Shown: piece after piece, positions 1 to 10,885 of the stretch
Layout: every line of letters starts with the position of its first letter
Numbering within the stretch: the stretch's first letter is position 1
DNA from: Aquirhabdus parva
GTDB lineage: Bacteria; Pseudomonadota; Gammaproteobacteria; Pseudomonadales; Moraxellaceae
Length of the DNA stretch: 64,000 nucleotides
Direction of reading: 5' to 3'
Assembly (NCBI RefSeq): GCF_003351745.1
Contig: NZ_CP031222.1
Location: 1,098,207-1,162,206 of the forward strand
Made by a program: the position numbers and the translations under genes
Notes under the pieces: model-generated
Databases searched by the model: none
Told to the model about the DNA's origin: nothing
What the model saw: the letters and a program-made list of their open reading frames with translations, nothing else

Positions 1-9
1 GAACAATTT

Positions 10-1347
10 TTATGAGACTACGGGGTGATTAGATGCTGCTTTACTTTTACTCGTGCTATTGGCGCGCCAATTCAACAGGGCATATAAGGCAATGGCAATA
101 AATGTCGCCGTGCCAATCCCACCCAGATTAAAATGAGCGATGTGAAAGGAAAAATTACCTGCACCGCAAACCAGAGTCACTGCGGCGACAAGGAGATTAC
201 AATTATCACTAAAATCAACCTTGTTCTGAATCCAAATTCGGGCACCTGCAACAGCGATTAAACCGAACACCACAATTGCAGTTCCCCCTAGAATGGATGC
301 AGGGATGGTATGAATCAGGGCGCCAAATTTAGGGGAGAGTCCCAGAAAAATTGCTACTCCAGCAGCTGCGACAAAGACAAGGCTTGAGTAGACGCGTGTT
401 GCCGCCATCACGCCAATGTTTTCTGCATAGGTGGTCATCGCTGTACCCCCAACCGAGCCAGAAAGAGTCGTTGATAAACCATCTGCAAAAAAAGCACGAC
501 CGATATAGGGATCGAGATTTTGTCCAGTCATCGCGCTAACCGCTTTGATGTGACCAAGATTTTCTGCGACCAGAATAATCGCAACCGGCGCAATCATGAT
601 CATGGCATTGAGATCAAATACAGGTTGGCTAAATTGTGGAACTCCAAACCAAGCAGCGTGTGCTACACCAGCGAAGTCTATAGGTTGACCAAAACCAAGT
701 CCATTGGCTAATAAGATGTAAACCATATAAGAGACAATGAGCCCCAGTAAAATGAGCAATCGTTGTACCAGTCCACGAGTGAAGATCGCGAAACCGCTAA
801 TGGACAGCACGGTAATAAGTGCCATGATGGTATCAAAATCTGATCCAGACACATCTTTTACCGCAATCGGTGCTAAATTTAAACCGATGGCCATCACGAC
901 AGCGCCAGTCACAACAGGTGGCATAAGACGCTCGACCCAATGAGTACCAACTGCCATCACGACGAGCCCAATGAGTGCATATAAAAGTCCGCAAGCAATC
1001 GTTCCGCCTAATGCAATGCCGAGATTAGGGTTTATACCTTGCCCAGCGTATCCTGTGACCGCAATGACCGCACCAATCACAGCAAAGCTTGATCCTAAAT
1101 AACTCGGAACACGGCCACCGACAAGTAGAAAAAATAATAAAGTGCCGAAACCAGAGATAAAGATCATGAGATTGGGGTCAAAGCCCATTAGCAGGGGAGC
1201 GAGTACTGTCGCACCAAACATTGCAAAGGTATGCTGTAGTCCCATAAGTAGGGTTTGTGGCCATGGTAAGCGTTCATCTGTAGCGATGACTTGGCCATCT
1301 TGATGCGCTGGACGGATGCTCCAATCAGGGAACCATTTTGTTGCCAT
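10..1347 (-). CDS. rutG: RutG-like pyrimidine permease (NCS2 family)
   Basis: Inner-membrane nucleobase:cation symporter, expected to import uracil or thymine. The 445-residue protein is hydrophobic throughout. It carries the NCS2 features GRVPSYLGSS near residue 82, a long conserved run around IERLMPPVVTGAVVMAIGLNL-like sequence, VAENLGH in the middle and GGTAMTTYAENIGVMA later. From memory it follows E. coli RutG almost end to end, more closely than UraA. I start at the ATG preceded by GGAG; an in-frame TTG lies four codons upstream. It is divergent from a RutR-type regulator, which supports the pyrimidine assignment. No other rut genes are visible, but the gene ends ten bases from the window edge, so they could lie beyond it. 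UraA-like uracil permease is the alternative name. Confidence 0.9.
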   Translation of the reverse strand: MATKWFPDWSIRPAHQDGQVIATDERLPWPQTLLMGLQHTFAMFGATVLAPLLMGFDPNLMIFISGFGTLLFFLLVGGRVPSYLGSSFAVIGAVIAVTGYAGQGINPNLGIALGGTIACGLLYALIGLVVMAVGTHWVERLMPPVVTGAVVMAIGLNLAPIAVKDVSGSDFDTIMALITVLSISGFAIFTRGLVQRLLILLGLIVSYMVYILLANGLGFGQPIDFAGVAHAAWFGVPQFSQPVFDLNAMIMIAPVAIILVAENLGHIKAVSAMTGQNLDPYIGRAFFADGLSTTLSGSVGGTAMTTYAENIGVMAATRVYSSLVFVAAAGVAIFLGLSPKFGALIHTIPASILGGTAIVVFGLIAVAGARIWIQNKVDFSDNCNLLVAAVTLVCGAGNFSFHIAHFNLGGIGTATFIAIALYALLNWRANSTSKSKAASNHPVVS

Positions 1348-1675
1348 TGTTTTCTCCAATGATACGAGCCGTAATAGATGATTACGTTGTGGCTCATGAT
1401 GGGGTTTATACTAAAAGCGGGTGTCGCCTTTGCATAAAACTTAAATCACTCAAACATTTAGGAAAAAATAAAATGGCGATCAGCCATATTTAATTCATCC
1501 ATAACCCTAAAAATTGATATTTCAACTCTTTGGGTACAGCAGCAGCGTGATATACCTCGTATTTCGATCCGACAGTGATGGTAAAACGCATAAAAGAAGT
1601 GTTTTAGAACATCATCCGTTTGGAACGTCATATCAGTATCGTCACTTGCTTTAATCAAATCATAGCGAATTAATC

Positions 1676-1691
1676 TTGACCAAATGGACTA
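1676..1691. promoter_or_regulatory. RutR-like operator, site 1
   Basis: TTGACCAAATGGACTA matches the palindromic RutR consensus TTGACCA-NN-TGGTCAA as I recall it. The left half is 7 of 7 and the right half 5 of 7. It lies about 200 bases upstream of the regulator start and 330 from the permease start. In E. coli RutR is released by uracil or thymine; the same logic here is inferred. Confidence 0.65.
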
Positions 1692-1768
1692 TTTTTCAAG
1701 TGTAAAAAATTGATGATGGGTGAGGTAGAAATGGAATGTCGATTTGAAAATTCTGATTAGACTGTTTT

Positions 1769-1784
1769 TTGACCAAACATTAAA
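1769..1784. promoter_or_regulatory. RutR-like half-site, site 2
   Basis: TTGACCAAACATTAAA has a perfect left RutR half-site (TTGACCA) but only 3 of 7 matches in the right half. It lies 93 bases from site 1 on the regulator side, so it could serve autoregulation. A lone half-site can occur by chance. Confidence 0.35.
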
Positions 1785-1891
1785 TAAAATGACAAAAAAA
1801 TGAATTATTATTTGATCAATAATGCAGAAAAGTGATCGAAAGTGCGCAGTTTATGGCATCATGCGGTTTTAAGCTGGGGAGCCTAAATATA

Positions 1892-2647
1892 ATGGACAAT
1901 AATGAGTTAAACGAATCGCAATCTGGAGTGGCTGCTGCTAAACCGGTACGAGCCATGACCAAAAAAAAATTAGTAAAGGCTGATAGTTCAGCGCAAGCGG
2001 ATGGTACTGAGTCGAGCTCTTTATCACCGTCTCGTCGTCAACGTTCAGTTGAACTCAAGACGAAAGCGATTAAAGATTCTGCGTTAGCTGTTTTTTCAAT
2101 GTATGGATTCCATGGGAGTAGTCTCGAACAGATTGCTGAACTCGCAGGGGTTTCCAAAGCAAATCTGCTGTATTACTTCTCATCCAAAGATGATCTATAC
2201 CTGTACGTACTTAGAGACATTTTAGCGGTTTGGATGGCGCCTTTTGAAGCGCTGTCTGCAGATCAGGATGCAGTATCATCCATTAAAGAATATATCAAAC
2301 AAAAACTGGAAGTTTCGCGTGATTATCCGCAGGCTTCACGTTTGTTCTGTTTAGAAATGATTCAAGGCGCACCACTTTTGAAATCACTGCTTGAAGGTAA
2401 GTTGCGCAAGCAGGTTCGGGAGAAAGCCAAAGTGATTAAGGCCTGGAGTGATGCTGGTCAAATTGCACCGATTGACCCATTCCATTTGATCTTTACCTTA
2501 TGGGCAACCACGCAGCATTATGCTGATTTCCATGTTCAAATCGAAGCGATCACTGGAAAAACACTCGATAATGATCGCTTTCTGAAAAGCACAGTAGAGA
2601 ATATTCAATCTTTAATCATTAATGGTTTACGTCCGCGTAGCGAGTAA
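1892..2647 (+). CDS. rutR: RutR-type TetR family regulator
   Basis: DNA-binding repressor expected to sense pyrimidines. A low-complexity N-terminal tail of about 50 residues precedes a TetR helix-turn-helix (GFHGSSLEQIAELAGVSKAN, then LLYYFSSKDDLY). The ligand domain contains the RutR hallmarks LEVSRDYPQASRLFC and ATTQHYADF, which I recognise from E. coli RutR. I use the ATG preceded by GGGGAG about 10 bases upstream, giving 251 residues. A GTG 20 codons earlier at 1832 would give 271. E. coli RutR has about 212 residues, so the extra length is all in the N-terminal tail, which carries the lysine-rich stretch TKKKLVK. The gene is divergent from rutG and followed by a terminator. Confidence 0.9.
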   Translation: MDNNELNESQSGVAAAKPVRAMTKKKLVKADSSAQADGTESSSLSPSRRQRSVELKTKAIKDSALAVFSMYGFHGSSLEQIAELAGVSKANLLYYFSSKDDLYLYVLRDILAVWMAPFEALSADQDAVSSIKEYIKQKLEVSRDYPQASRLFCLEMIQGAPLLKSLLEGKLRKQVREKAKVIKAWSDAGQIAPIDPFHLIFTLWATTQHYADFHVQIEAITGKTLDNDRFLKSTVENIQSLIINGLRPRSE

Positions 2648-2662
2648 ATTTAAATGGTTAAG

Positions 2663-2692
2663 AAAAACCCGCTATGTTGAGCGGGTTTTTTT
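2663..2692 (+). terminator. Intrinsic terminator after rutR
   Basis: An 11-bp perfect stem (AAAAACCCGCT with AGCGGGTTTTT) closes a 6-base loop and runs into Ts. It sits just past the rutR stop and before the converging DUF3108 gene, and its A-tract lets it work on both strands. Confidence 0.9.
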
Positions 2693-2701
2693 AGCTCAAA
2701 A

Positions 2702-4096
2702 TTACTCAGTTGTTTTAATGGCATCAGGCAATTCTGCGGGTGCTTTCGTTTCTGCTTCACTTGCTGCTGCATCAATTTCTGCTTGGCGTTTTTTACCAAA
2801 AATGACGGTGCCTTCAATCGCAAGCGAGCTCAAACTTTGTTCTATAACTTCACTACCACGAGTCACTTTGACTTTTACTGGCATGTTACGGTAGTCGGGT
2901 GCGAGCCATACGTCGACGGTCACAGGTGAACCGCTGGTGTTGATACCGTGAATATGCAAGGTCCGAACCTTCCCAACAGGGAGTTTAAGCAGTTCTTCAT
3001 CCAGCAGTTCGAAGTGTAGGTTATAAATTCCCGTTCCCAATGTCAGTTGCATGTCTTGTGATTTATCACCATATGCTAAAGCCATTTGAAAACCGATGCT
3101 GGCAACATCTTGAATCTTCGTATTGAAGGGAAGCTGCTTTAAATTGCTGGGCTTGCCATAATTGATGATTTTCGCATTGTGATCAAAATCGACCATGCGG
3201 ATGACATTACTATTCAATAGAACACGGAACTGATTTGGCTGTAGGCCTTGTTCCGTTATAGCACCGTCACTGGTTACACGAACCTTGAAGCCTAAAGCAC
3301 TGGCCTTATCCGTAATGCTATAGCGCCGACCTTCCATGCGCCATTCACTATTCATATTCAGACTGAAACCATAGCCAGAGGTCTTATAGTTGGCTTGAAT
3401 CTCTACCGGAAAGGGTGGTGGGGCGTCTGAAGATGATGGAGTTTTAGTTGCTGTAGTATTTATTGCCCCTGCAGCCGTTAGGGCTGCAATGGCTTGACCC
3501 AGATTCGCTGGTGGTTGTGGTGATACCATTGGTTCAACATGAACTGTGGTATTGTCGATAAGGGTATTTTTTTGTAAATCATAGGTTTGTTCACTATCGT
3601 CATCATCAAGTGATACAGGGCCACTGGGAGATGTCTCAGGTGCTGCGATTAATTTGTCATATAAATCATAATCAGGTTTGGTTTCCCCTTTATGGTTCCC
3701 TTTTGTCGTTACTTTTTTTGTTTTGCTTACGTTCGTAGCCTTTGGAGCTTCTGAGCGAGCCTTTTCCTTAGGGGGCTGTGCAAGTGCAATAGGCTGATCT
3801 TGAATCAGCCTGATGGTAATAATTTCGGAACGTTTTGTCGGTTCATTATTAGATTTTTGGCCGAGGCTAACACTGACTTTTGGAACGGCCTTGGCTTTTT
3901 TGCGTGCAAGAACTTCATCTGGGGTTTCAGGATGAATCTGTTGGGAGATTTTTTCTCGCAAGGTATTAATAATATCTTGCCATGACATATCAAAGACTAC
4001 AGGGACTCCGACGATCAAATGCAACACAAGCGAAAGAATCAGTGCAGTGATGACTAAAAGTCTTCTTTTAGGTGTACGTCTAACGGAAGTCAGCAT
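2702..4096 (-). CDS. DUF3108 domain protein, membrane-anchored
   Basis: A protein of 464 residues and unknown biochemical role. Residues about 12-32 form one transmembrane segment (ITALILSLVLHLIVGVPVVF) behind an arginine- and lysine-rich start, so the bulk should be periplasmic. A long linker rich in Lys, Thr and Pro follows (about 50-230). From about 235 to 430 lies a DUF3108 beta-rich domain (NYKTSGYGFSLNMNSEWRM, then GIYNLHFELLDEELLKLPVGKVRTLHIHG, then VDVWLAPDYRNMPVKVKVTRG). The C-terminal tail is acidic and Ala/Glu-rich. The single anchor plus charged linker recalls TonB-like architecture, but no TonB domain is present. The family is common near envelope genes in gammaproteobacteria. 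No good ribosome-binding site is seen before the ATG. Confidence 0.75.
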   Translation of the reverse strand: MLTSVRRTPKRRLLVITALILSLVLHLIVGVPVVFDMSWQDIINTLREKISQQIHPETPDEVLARKKAKAVPKVSVSLGQKSNNEPTKRSEIITIRLIQDQPIALAQPPKEKARSEAPKATNVSKTKKVTTKGNHKGETKPDYDLYDKLIAAPETSPSGPVSLDDDDSEQTYDLQKNTLIDNTTVHVEPMVSPQPPANLGQAIAALTAAGAINTTATKTPSSSDAPPPFPVEIQANYKTSGYGFSLNMNSEWRMEGRRYSITDKASALGFKVRVTSDGAITEQGLQPNQFRVLLNSNVIRMVDFDHNAKIINYGKPSNLKQLPFNTKIQDVASIGFQMALAYGDKSQDMQLTLGTGIYNLHFELLDEELLKLPVGKVRTLHIHGINTSGSPVTVDVWLAPDYRNMPVKVKVTRGSEVIEQSLSSLAIEGTVIFGKKRQAEIDAAASEAETKAPAELPDAIKTTE

Positions 4097-4210
4097 ATGT
4101 CAGCGTTTAGATGAATATCTATCCTAGGGTCTGGTTGCAGAGTGTAGCAAACGTAAATCGTATTTGTGTTGTCTTCATTTAAGTGCTTTATGCTTCACGC
4201 GTTGGATTTT

Positions 4211-4765
4211 TTATAATGCGCCTAACATAATACGTGCCTGTCGGAGTTCAATCACCGCGTCCTGGAGTTCATTGGTGAGCTGATATTGTCGCCGTCTAAT
4301 TTCTTTGCTCCGTGTTTCGCTTGTTTTTTTGTCTTGTAGTTCATTACTTAATGAGTTTTGTTCACTATGTAGTTGATCAATTTTTTGATTGGCTTGGTAA
4401 ACACGCTGTCCCGCTTGGGCAAAAGGGTAGAGCCCATTTTGTAGCGGTAATGGACAGATATCAAGGTGATTACGCCCAGCGAGTGCATCATCAAGGATCC
4501 GATGAGGCTGACAATAGTAGCCGAGTCCTTGTGCATAACCGAGGCGATAGGCATGAATATTATTGGGAGTGACGACGACTGCATTTTTGCTGCAACTATC
4601 TACGCGGTCACCGATATTATCAACGCGGCCAGCATTTCCGTCTTGTTGGCCTATTTTGTTCCAATCTGCAGTTTGGCATTCGCCAGCGCTCATCGTCTGG
4701 CATCCTGTTAATAAGGCGCTGGAGATGATGACCATAATGGTCAACTGTTGTTGAATATTAATCAT
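4211..4765 (-). CDS. DUF2799 lipoprotein
   Basis: Small outer-envelope lipoprotein of 184 residues. A short signal peptide ends at a lipobox, LLTGC, with the Cys near residue 22. The body has the DUF2799 pattern: DWNKIGQQDGNAG, a Tyr/Gly-rich YRLGYAQGLGYYC and a C-terminal coiled coil of Gln, Glu and Arg (about 125-184) that ends IELRQARIMLGAL. I choose the ATG preceded by AAGGGG; an in-frame GTG six codons upstream overlaps that ribosome-binding site and is unlikely. It lies between a DUF3108 gene and holA, all on the minus strand, with gaps over 60 bases. The family's role is unknown. Confidence 0.8.
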   Translation of the reverse strand: MINIQQQLTIMVIISSALLTGCQTMSAGECQTADWNKIGQQDGNAGRVDNIGDRVDSCSKNAVVVTPNNIHAYRLGYAQGLGYYCQPHRILDDALAGRNHLDICPLPLQNGLYPFAQAGQRVYQANQKIDQLHSEQNSLSNELQDKKTSETRSKEIRRRQYQLTNELQDAVIELRQARIMLGAL

Positions 4766-4828
4766 TAGATTGACCCCTTTCACAAATCCCTATTGTCGAG
4801 AAACTTTTAGAGATGACCTTCATTGTTT

Positions 4829-5845
4829 TTATATGGTTTGTAGTGTACTTATTTTTGTATCAAATAACTGTAGTCCAGTCAAAGCTAAGCTGGCTTGTAG
4901 GAGCAAATCTTTAGGTTTTTCTAGACCTACACCCTTAATCGACTGATCACAGCGCAGGAGCAACTCAAGCCAACCAGTCGTTTGTGTTCGTTTAATCCGG
5001 CGCATGGCCTTTTGATAAAGACTTTGACGATTAAACCAAATGCCTAAAGATTGATAATTCGGGTTTGGGTTATCCAGCAGCTGAAGGATGAGGCGCATTT
5101 CTTTAGAGATCGTCCATAGAATCAGTGATTCAGCTTCGCCAGATTCGAATAAGTAATTTAAAATTTTGACCGTACGTTCGATATCACCCAATAATGCTGC
5201 ATCGGATAAATCAAATAGGCTGTAACGTGATTGATCCGAGAGCGCTGGAAGTAATTTTTCAATATCAATTTGCTCATCAGGCTCGCTTAAAAACGATAGG
5301 CGAATAAGAGCCTGATGTGCCGCGAGAAGATTATTTTCGGTTTGGGAAATGAGCATCTTCCATGCTTCAGGGGTGAGCTCAACCTTCAACGTTTTGGCTT
5401 GCGTCGCCAGAAAGTCCTGTCGCTCTCGATCATTTTGTAGTGCGAGGGAAACGACCAATCCGTTAGCATCTAGCAATTGAAAGAATTTTGTTTTTTGGGC
5501 CGTGTGATCCTGTTTAGGCATATTGATAATCAGAATGTTATCACCAGGCGATTGAATAAATCGCTCAAGTGCAGCCATTCCGGCCGCATCCGGCTTATGG
5601 TTTCCGTGTATCTCAAGTGCCATGGTACTTGAAAATAACGACAAATTATCGAGCTGGCCCAGCGCCTCACGCCAGTCTGCACTACTGGTTAAATCTACAC
5701 GCTGCCGCTCTATATTTTGTTCACGCCAATGTTTTCTGCATTGATCAAGCAGACTTTGCGCAAGCAAGGGCTCATCACCATGCATCAGCCATGCGCCAGA
5801 AGCACCGCTGATGCGTTTGCTTGCATTGAGATAGTCGGCCTTCAT
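4829..5845 (-). CDS. holA: DNA polymerase III delta subunit
   Basis: Clamp-loader delta subunit, which opens the beta sliding clamp so that it can be placed on primed DNA. The 338-residue length is normal. The start (DYLNASKRISGASGAWLMHGDEPLLAQSLLD) matches the family, where a degenerate nucleotide-binding fold begins with the HGDEP segment. The middle has the NNLLAAHQALIRLSFL and RYSLFDLSDAALLGD segments and the C-terminal collar domain follows. It is downstream of lptE and leuS, a conserved gammaproteobacterial order. The lptE stop is 60 bases away, so cotranscription is likely. Confidence 0.93.
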   Translation of the reverse strand: MKADYLNASKRISGASGAWLMHGDEPLLAQSLLDQCRKHWREQNIERQRVDLTSSADWREALGQLDNLSLFSSTMALEIHGNHKPDAAGMAALERFIQSPGDNILIINMPKQDHTAQKTKFFQLLDANGLVVSLALQNDRERQDFLATQAKTLKVELTPEAWKMLISQTENNLLAAHQALIRLSFLSEPDEQIDIEKLLPALSDQSRYSLFDLSDAALLGDIERTVKILNYLFESGEAESLILWTISKEMRLILQLLDNPNPNYQSLGIWFNRQSLYQKAMRRIKRTQTTGWLELLLRCDQSIKGVGLEKPKDLLLQASLALTGLQLFDTKISTLQTI

Positions 5846-5905
5846 ATAGCTGCCATCAAGAGATTACTCCAGCCCATAATACAAGATCAGGTGTCTGATG
5901 AATCA

Positions 5906-6451
5906 TCAACTTGCTGCTTGTAATTCTGGTAAACGTCCCGTGGATACCTGTCTGACGATTTGTCGGGCAGCATCTTGGTAGAGCTCAGTTTGTAGCATGG
6001 TCGATTGCTGATCTGAGATACTGACCGTGTTGCGATTATATTGATAGCTACGGCGTGAGGTGACTGTTCTCGTTGTTGTAATCGCTTCGCCGTTTGCATT
6101 TTCAAGGCGATAGTCAGCTTCAACACCAATTTGGATTTCGGTCAATGAACCTGTGAGTTCTTGGCGAGTCGGTCTGACTGCAAGCACATGTAAACGCGGT
6201 GAACCCGACACATCCAATTTAACATTGAGTGCTGTGAGCTCTGCACGGATCCATGCATTCAGTTGTGTTCCTTCAGGAACAATGACCTGCAAATTGCGAT
6301 AAGCTTCGGGCATTGCAAAGTTGCCACTGCCGCGTAGATGAAAACCGCATGCACCGAGTAATATAGCCATCGAAAATACGATGATGACTCGAAGGTTGTG
6401 TTGAATACTGTTCGTGATCGTCATGGCTTTGCTCATCATTGTTGTATTCAT
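5906..6451 (-). CDS. lptE: LPS-assembly lipoprotein LptE
   Basis: Outer-membrane lipoprotein that plugs and folds LptD, the LPS translocon. The signal segment (VIIVFSMAILLGAC) ends in the lipobox LLGAC, followed directly by the family hallmark GFHLRGSG. The rest (YRNLQVIVPEGTQLNAWIRAEL, then YQDAARQIVRQV) matches LptE. An ATG with GAGTGGG just upstream gives 181 residues. A GTG two codons earlier and ATGs at residues 5-6 are alternatives that do not change the mature protein. It is placed leuS-lptE-holA as in other gammaproteobacteria. The gap to leuS is about 90 bases. Confidence 0.92.
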   Translation of the reverse strand: MNTTMMSKAMTITNSIQHNLRVIIVFSMAILLGACGFHLRGSGNFAMPEAYRNLQVIVPEGTQLNAWIRAELTALNVKLDVSGSPRLHVLAVRPTRQELTGSLTEIQIGVEADYRLENANGEAITTTRTVTSRRSYQYNRNTVSISDQQSTMLQTELYQDAARQIVRQVSTGRLPELQAAS

Positions 6452-6542
6452 ACCCACTCAAAGAGGCGAGAATCCAGTTTTTAGACACTCGCTGTTAAAT
6501 TTTAATTGCAGCGCGTCTAATCACTGCAGCAGATTAAAACGA

Positions 6543-9254
<2,712 letters not shown>

Positions 9255-9354
9255 CTAAGGTTGGATTAGCATTTTTTTTGCACATTGGGTATTTTTTCGC
9301 TGTACCTTGCTTATTGAGCAGAGTACAGCGGTAGGGTAAAACACTTTCATTTAT

Positions 9355-9828
9355 TTATTTGGGGCAGTCATTTTGTATTTGAGAGGTTTCTTGCTGTATA
9401 CGACTAGCCTTATCTTCTTCGGTTAAGTAAACGCGTTCACCATCTGCACCATATGTCCGTAAACGTTGTCCACTTTGAAGTTGAGCCAAAGAAGCTTTCA
9501 ATTGGATGCATGTATCGGCATTTTTTCTGCGTCGTTCGGCATCTGCTGCTGCTTCTTCTTTTGATTTAGCTGAAGCCTTTTCATCTGCCGCAACTGCTTT
9601 TTGGTTTGCGGAAGAAAGAGTAGATAGTTTTTTGATTTCACTAGCGCTGTCTGCAGGGACATGAGTATTAATATCTAATTTCTTGACTTGTTTCTGAGGT
9701 GGCGGTGTTTGAGTGTAGTGGGTCGAACCCTGCTCATCGGTCCATTTATAAAAAGGTTGGGCGTAGCTTGTCCCCACACTCATGAGTAGCGTTATAGCGG
9801 GTGAGAGGGTCAGTATCCATTTTTTCAT
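9355..9828 (-). CDS. Secreted DUF4124 protein
   Basis: A 157-residue protein with a signal peptide (KKWILTLSPAITLLMSVGTSYA, cut after AQ or YA). A DUF4124 domain begins at once: QPFYKWTDEQGSTHYTQTPPP. A charged Lys/Glu/Ala-rich helical region and Cys residues at QLK and NDCPK follow. The family is periplasmic with unknown role. AAGGA lies upstream of the ATG. The next gene upstream is another small secreted protein with a related start, so the two may be a divergent pair of paralogs. The gap to leuS, about 170 bases, holds no gene. Confidence 0.82.
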   Translation of the reverse strand: MKKWILTLSPAITLLMSVGTSYAQPFYKWTDEQGSTHYTQTPPPQKQVKKLDINTHVPADSASEIKKLSTLSSANQKAVAADEKASAKSKEEAAADAERRRKNADTCIQLKASLAQLQSGQRLRTYGADGERVYLTEEDKASRIQQETSQIQNDCPK

Positions 9829-9914
9829 GAGCTAGTCCTTGCTTTAACTTGAGTATTATGAAGTATTAACCAATATCAAAAACAGGCTAATGGGGATTGC
9901 TTGCAATCAACGTA

Positions 9915-10406
9915 TTAGGTTCTTTTTGATTGTGGTAGTTCTTTAAGCGGAACAGAATGTGTTGGTGTTGGTGTTGGTGTTGGTGTTGGTGTTGGTGTTG
10001 GTGTTGGTGTTGGTGTTGGTGTTGGTGTTGGTGTTGGTGTTGGTGTTGGTGTTGGTGTTGGTGTTGGTGTTGGTGTTGGTGTTGGTGTTGGTGTTGGTGT
10101 TGGTGTTGGTTCTACATTCGTATTAGTCACTGGTGTATTGGGTGATCCTTCAGTTTTAACCACTGCAGAATTTGCTGGAGTGATGTGATGGCTAACAGAA
10201 ACTGTTTTAAATTTCTTTTTATTGCATCCAGTCTCTGGCGCAAGCGTGTAGCTTACCGAGCCATTACTCTCTATTGATTTGCAATATTGTTCCGCATGAG
10301 CAACACCAATCGATGTTGCGGATAGACTTAGCATTAAAACTGACATTGAATAAAACTGTACGGCCCGTCCGTGGCTTATTTTATTAAATAGTGTGAATTC
10401 GCGCAC
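9915..10406 (-). CDS. Secreted DUF4124-like protein with Pro-Thr repeat tail
   Basis: A 163-residue protein starting at a GTG with AAGGAG eight bases upstream. The signal peptide (about residues 1-38) ends near GVAHA. A short domain ([26 protein letters not shown]) has two Cys and resembles DUF4124. From about residue 95 the chain is an unbroken run of 25 Pro-Thr pairs, ending [15 protein letters not shown]. The run is encoded by perfect hexamers (see the repeat entry). Such linkers are extended and periplasm-spanning in TonB-like or wall-binding proteins, but no second domain follows here, only a 14-residue basic tail. Function unknown. Confidence 0.72.
   Translation of the reverse strand: MREFTLFNKISHGRAVQFYSMSVLMLSLSATSIGVAHAEQYCKSIESNGSVSYTLAPETGCNKKKFKTVSVSHHITPANSAVVKTEGSPNTPVTNTNVEPTPTPTPTPTPTPTPTPTPTPTPTPTPTPTPTPTPTPTPTPTPTPTPTPTHSVPLKELPQSKRT
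9961..10110. repeat. 25 perfect tandem copies of hexamer GTTGGT
   Basis: Exactly 150 bases of uninterrupted GTTGGT on the plus strand, read on the minus strand as CCA-ACA (Pro-Thr). The copies are identical, so slippage should change the copy number. Because each unit is two codons, such changes alter linker length without shifting the frame. Confidence 0.97.
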
Positions 10407-10885
10407 TTAAAACACTCCTTGGATTGTGTGCATGCATATATTAGTCAGGATTAAAGCATATTTTTGCCTAAAAAGGATGTCCTGATTTTTATAATTGTTT
10501 TGCAGGCTAGGTCTTGACTGTGGTAGTTAAATTGCCGAAAATACGGGACTGATTTTTAGATCAGTTATTAGACGTCTATGCCGTCCACCCTTTGGCGAGG
10601 ATGTCTTCTAACTTTGGCGAACATCCGCTCTATCGCGAGCCGCTGTTGATGCTTGGGGCATTCTCATCCGAATGCGCTGTATGTCCTATTCTGGTCACAC
10701 TTACCAGCTTACGACTTTCTGCTCTGCCGTCAAAATTCTGCTCGTCTAAGAGCTTTCTATATAATTGTCTGGATCGCATACTGCTTTCTGGGCTGATGTT
10801 GTTTTTCTATTGCTTTGTTGTCAGATACAACATCGATAGAATCACAACGAGTTGTTCGTCATGAGTACGACTAGGGTGAGTTAAA
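10407..10885. promoter_or_regulatory. Leader region upstream of ilvI
   Basis: About 480 bases between the divergent secreted-protein gene and ilvI. I find no convincing gene. A TATAAT occurs at 10490-10495 (possible -35 TTGCCT at 10464, spacer 20) and another at 10760-10765, neither with a good -35. Just before ilvI, GTTGT (10817), ACAAC (10827), ACAAC (10844) and GTTGT (10851) could form alternative small hairpins. A seven-codon frame with ATG at 10861 and TAA at 10882-10884 overlaps the ilvI ribosome-binding site. No classical Leu/Val/Ile-rich attenuator peptide was recognised. Confidence 0.4.

Larger units (their letters stand above)
1348..1891. promoter_or_regulatory. rutG-rutR divergent intergenic region
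   Basis: About 540 bases separate the two divergent starts. The region is AT-rich and I see no convincing gene in it; the reading frames present lack start signals and recognisable sequence. It holds two RutR-like operator sequences, listed separately, nearer to the regulator than to the permease. The permease ribosome-binding site GGAG lies at about 1354-1357 on the minus strand. Confidence 0.6.

Noticed and set aside
1458-1658. Minus-strand frame in the rutG-rutR gap
   Set aside because: No start signals or recognisable sequence; it lies in the regulatory gap.
9961-10110. Phase-variable on/off switching by the GTTGGT repeat
   Set aside because: The unit is six bases, so gain or loss keeps the reading frame; only length variation is expected.
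9957-10145. Plus-strand frame of Cys-Trp repeats over the hexamer tract
   Set aside because: It is the complement of the Pro-Thr repeat and has no start signals or other sequence.
10592-10864. Plus-strand frame before ilvI, as a gene or attenuator peptide
   Set aside because: No ribosome-binding site, no similarity, and no run of Leu, Val or Ile codons of the kind used for attenuation.
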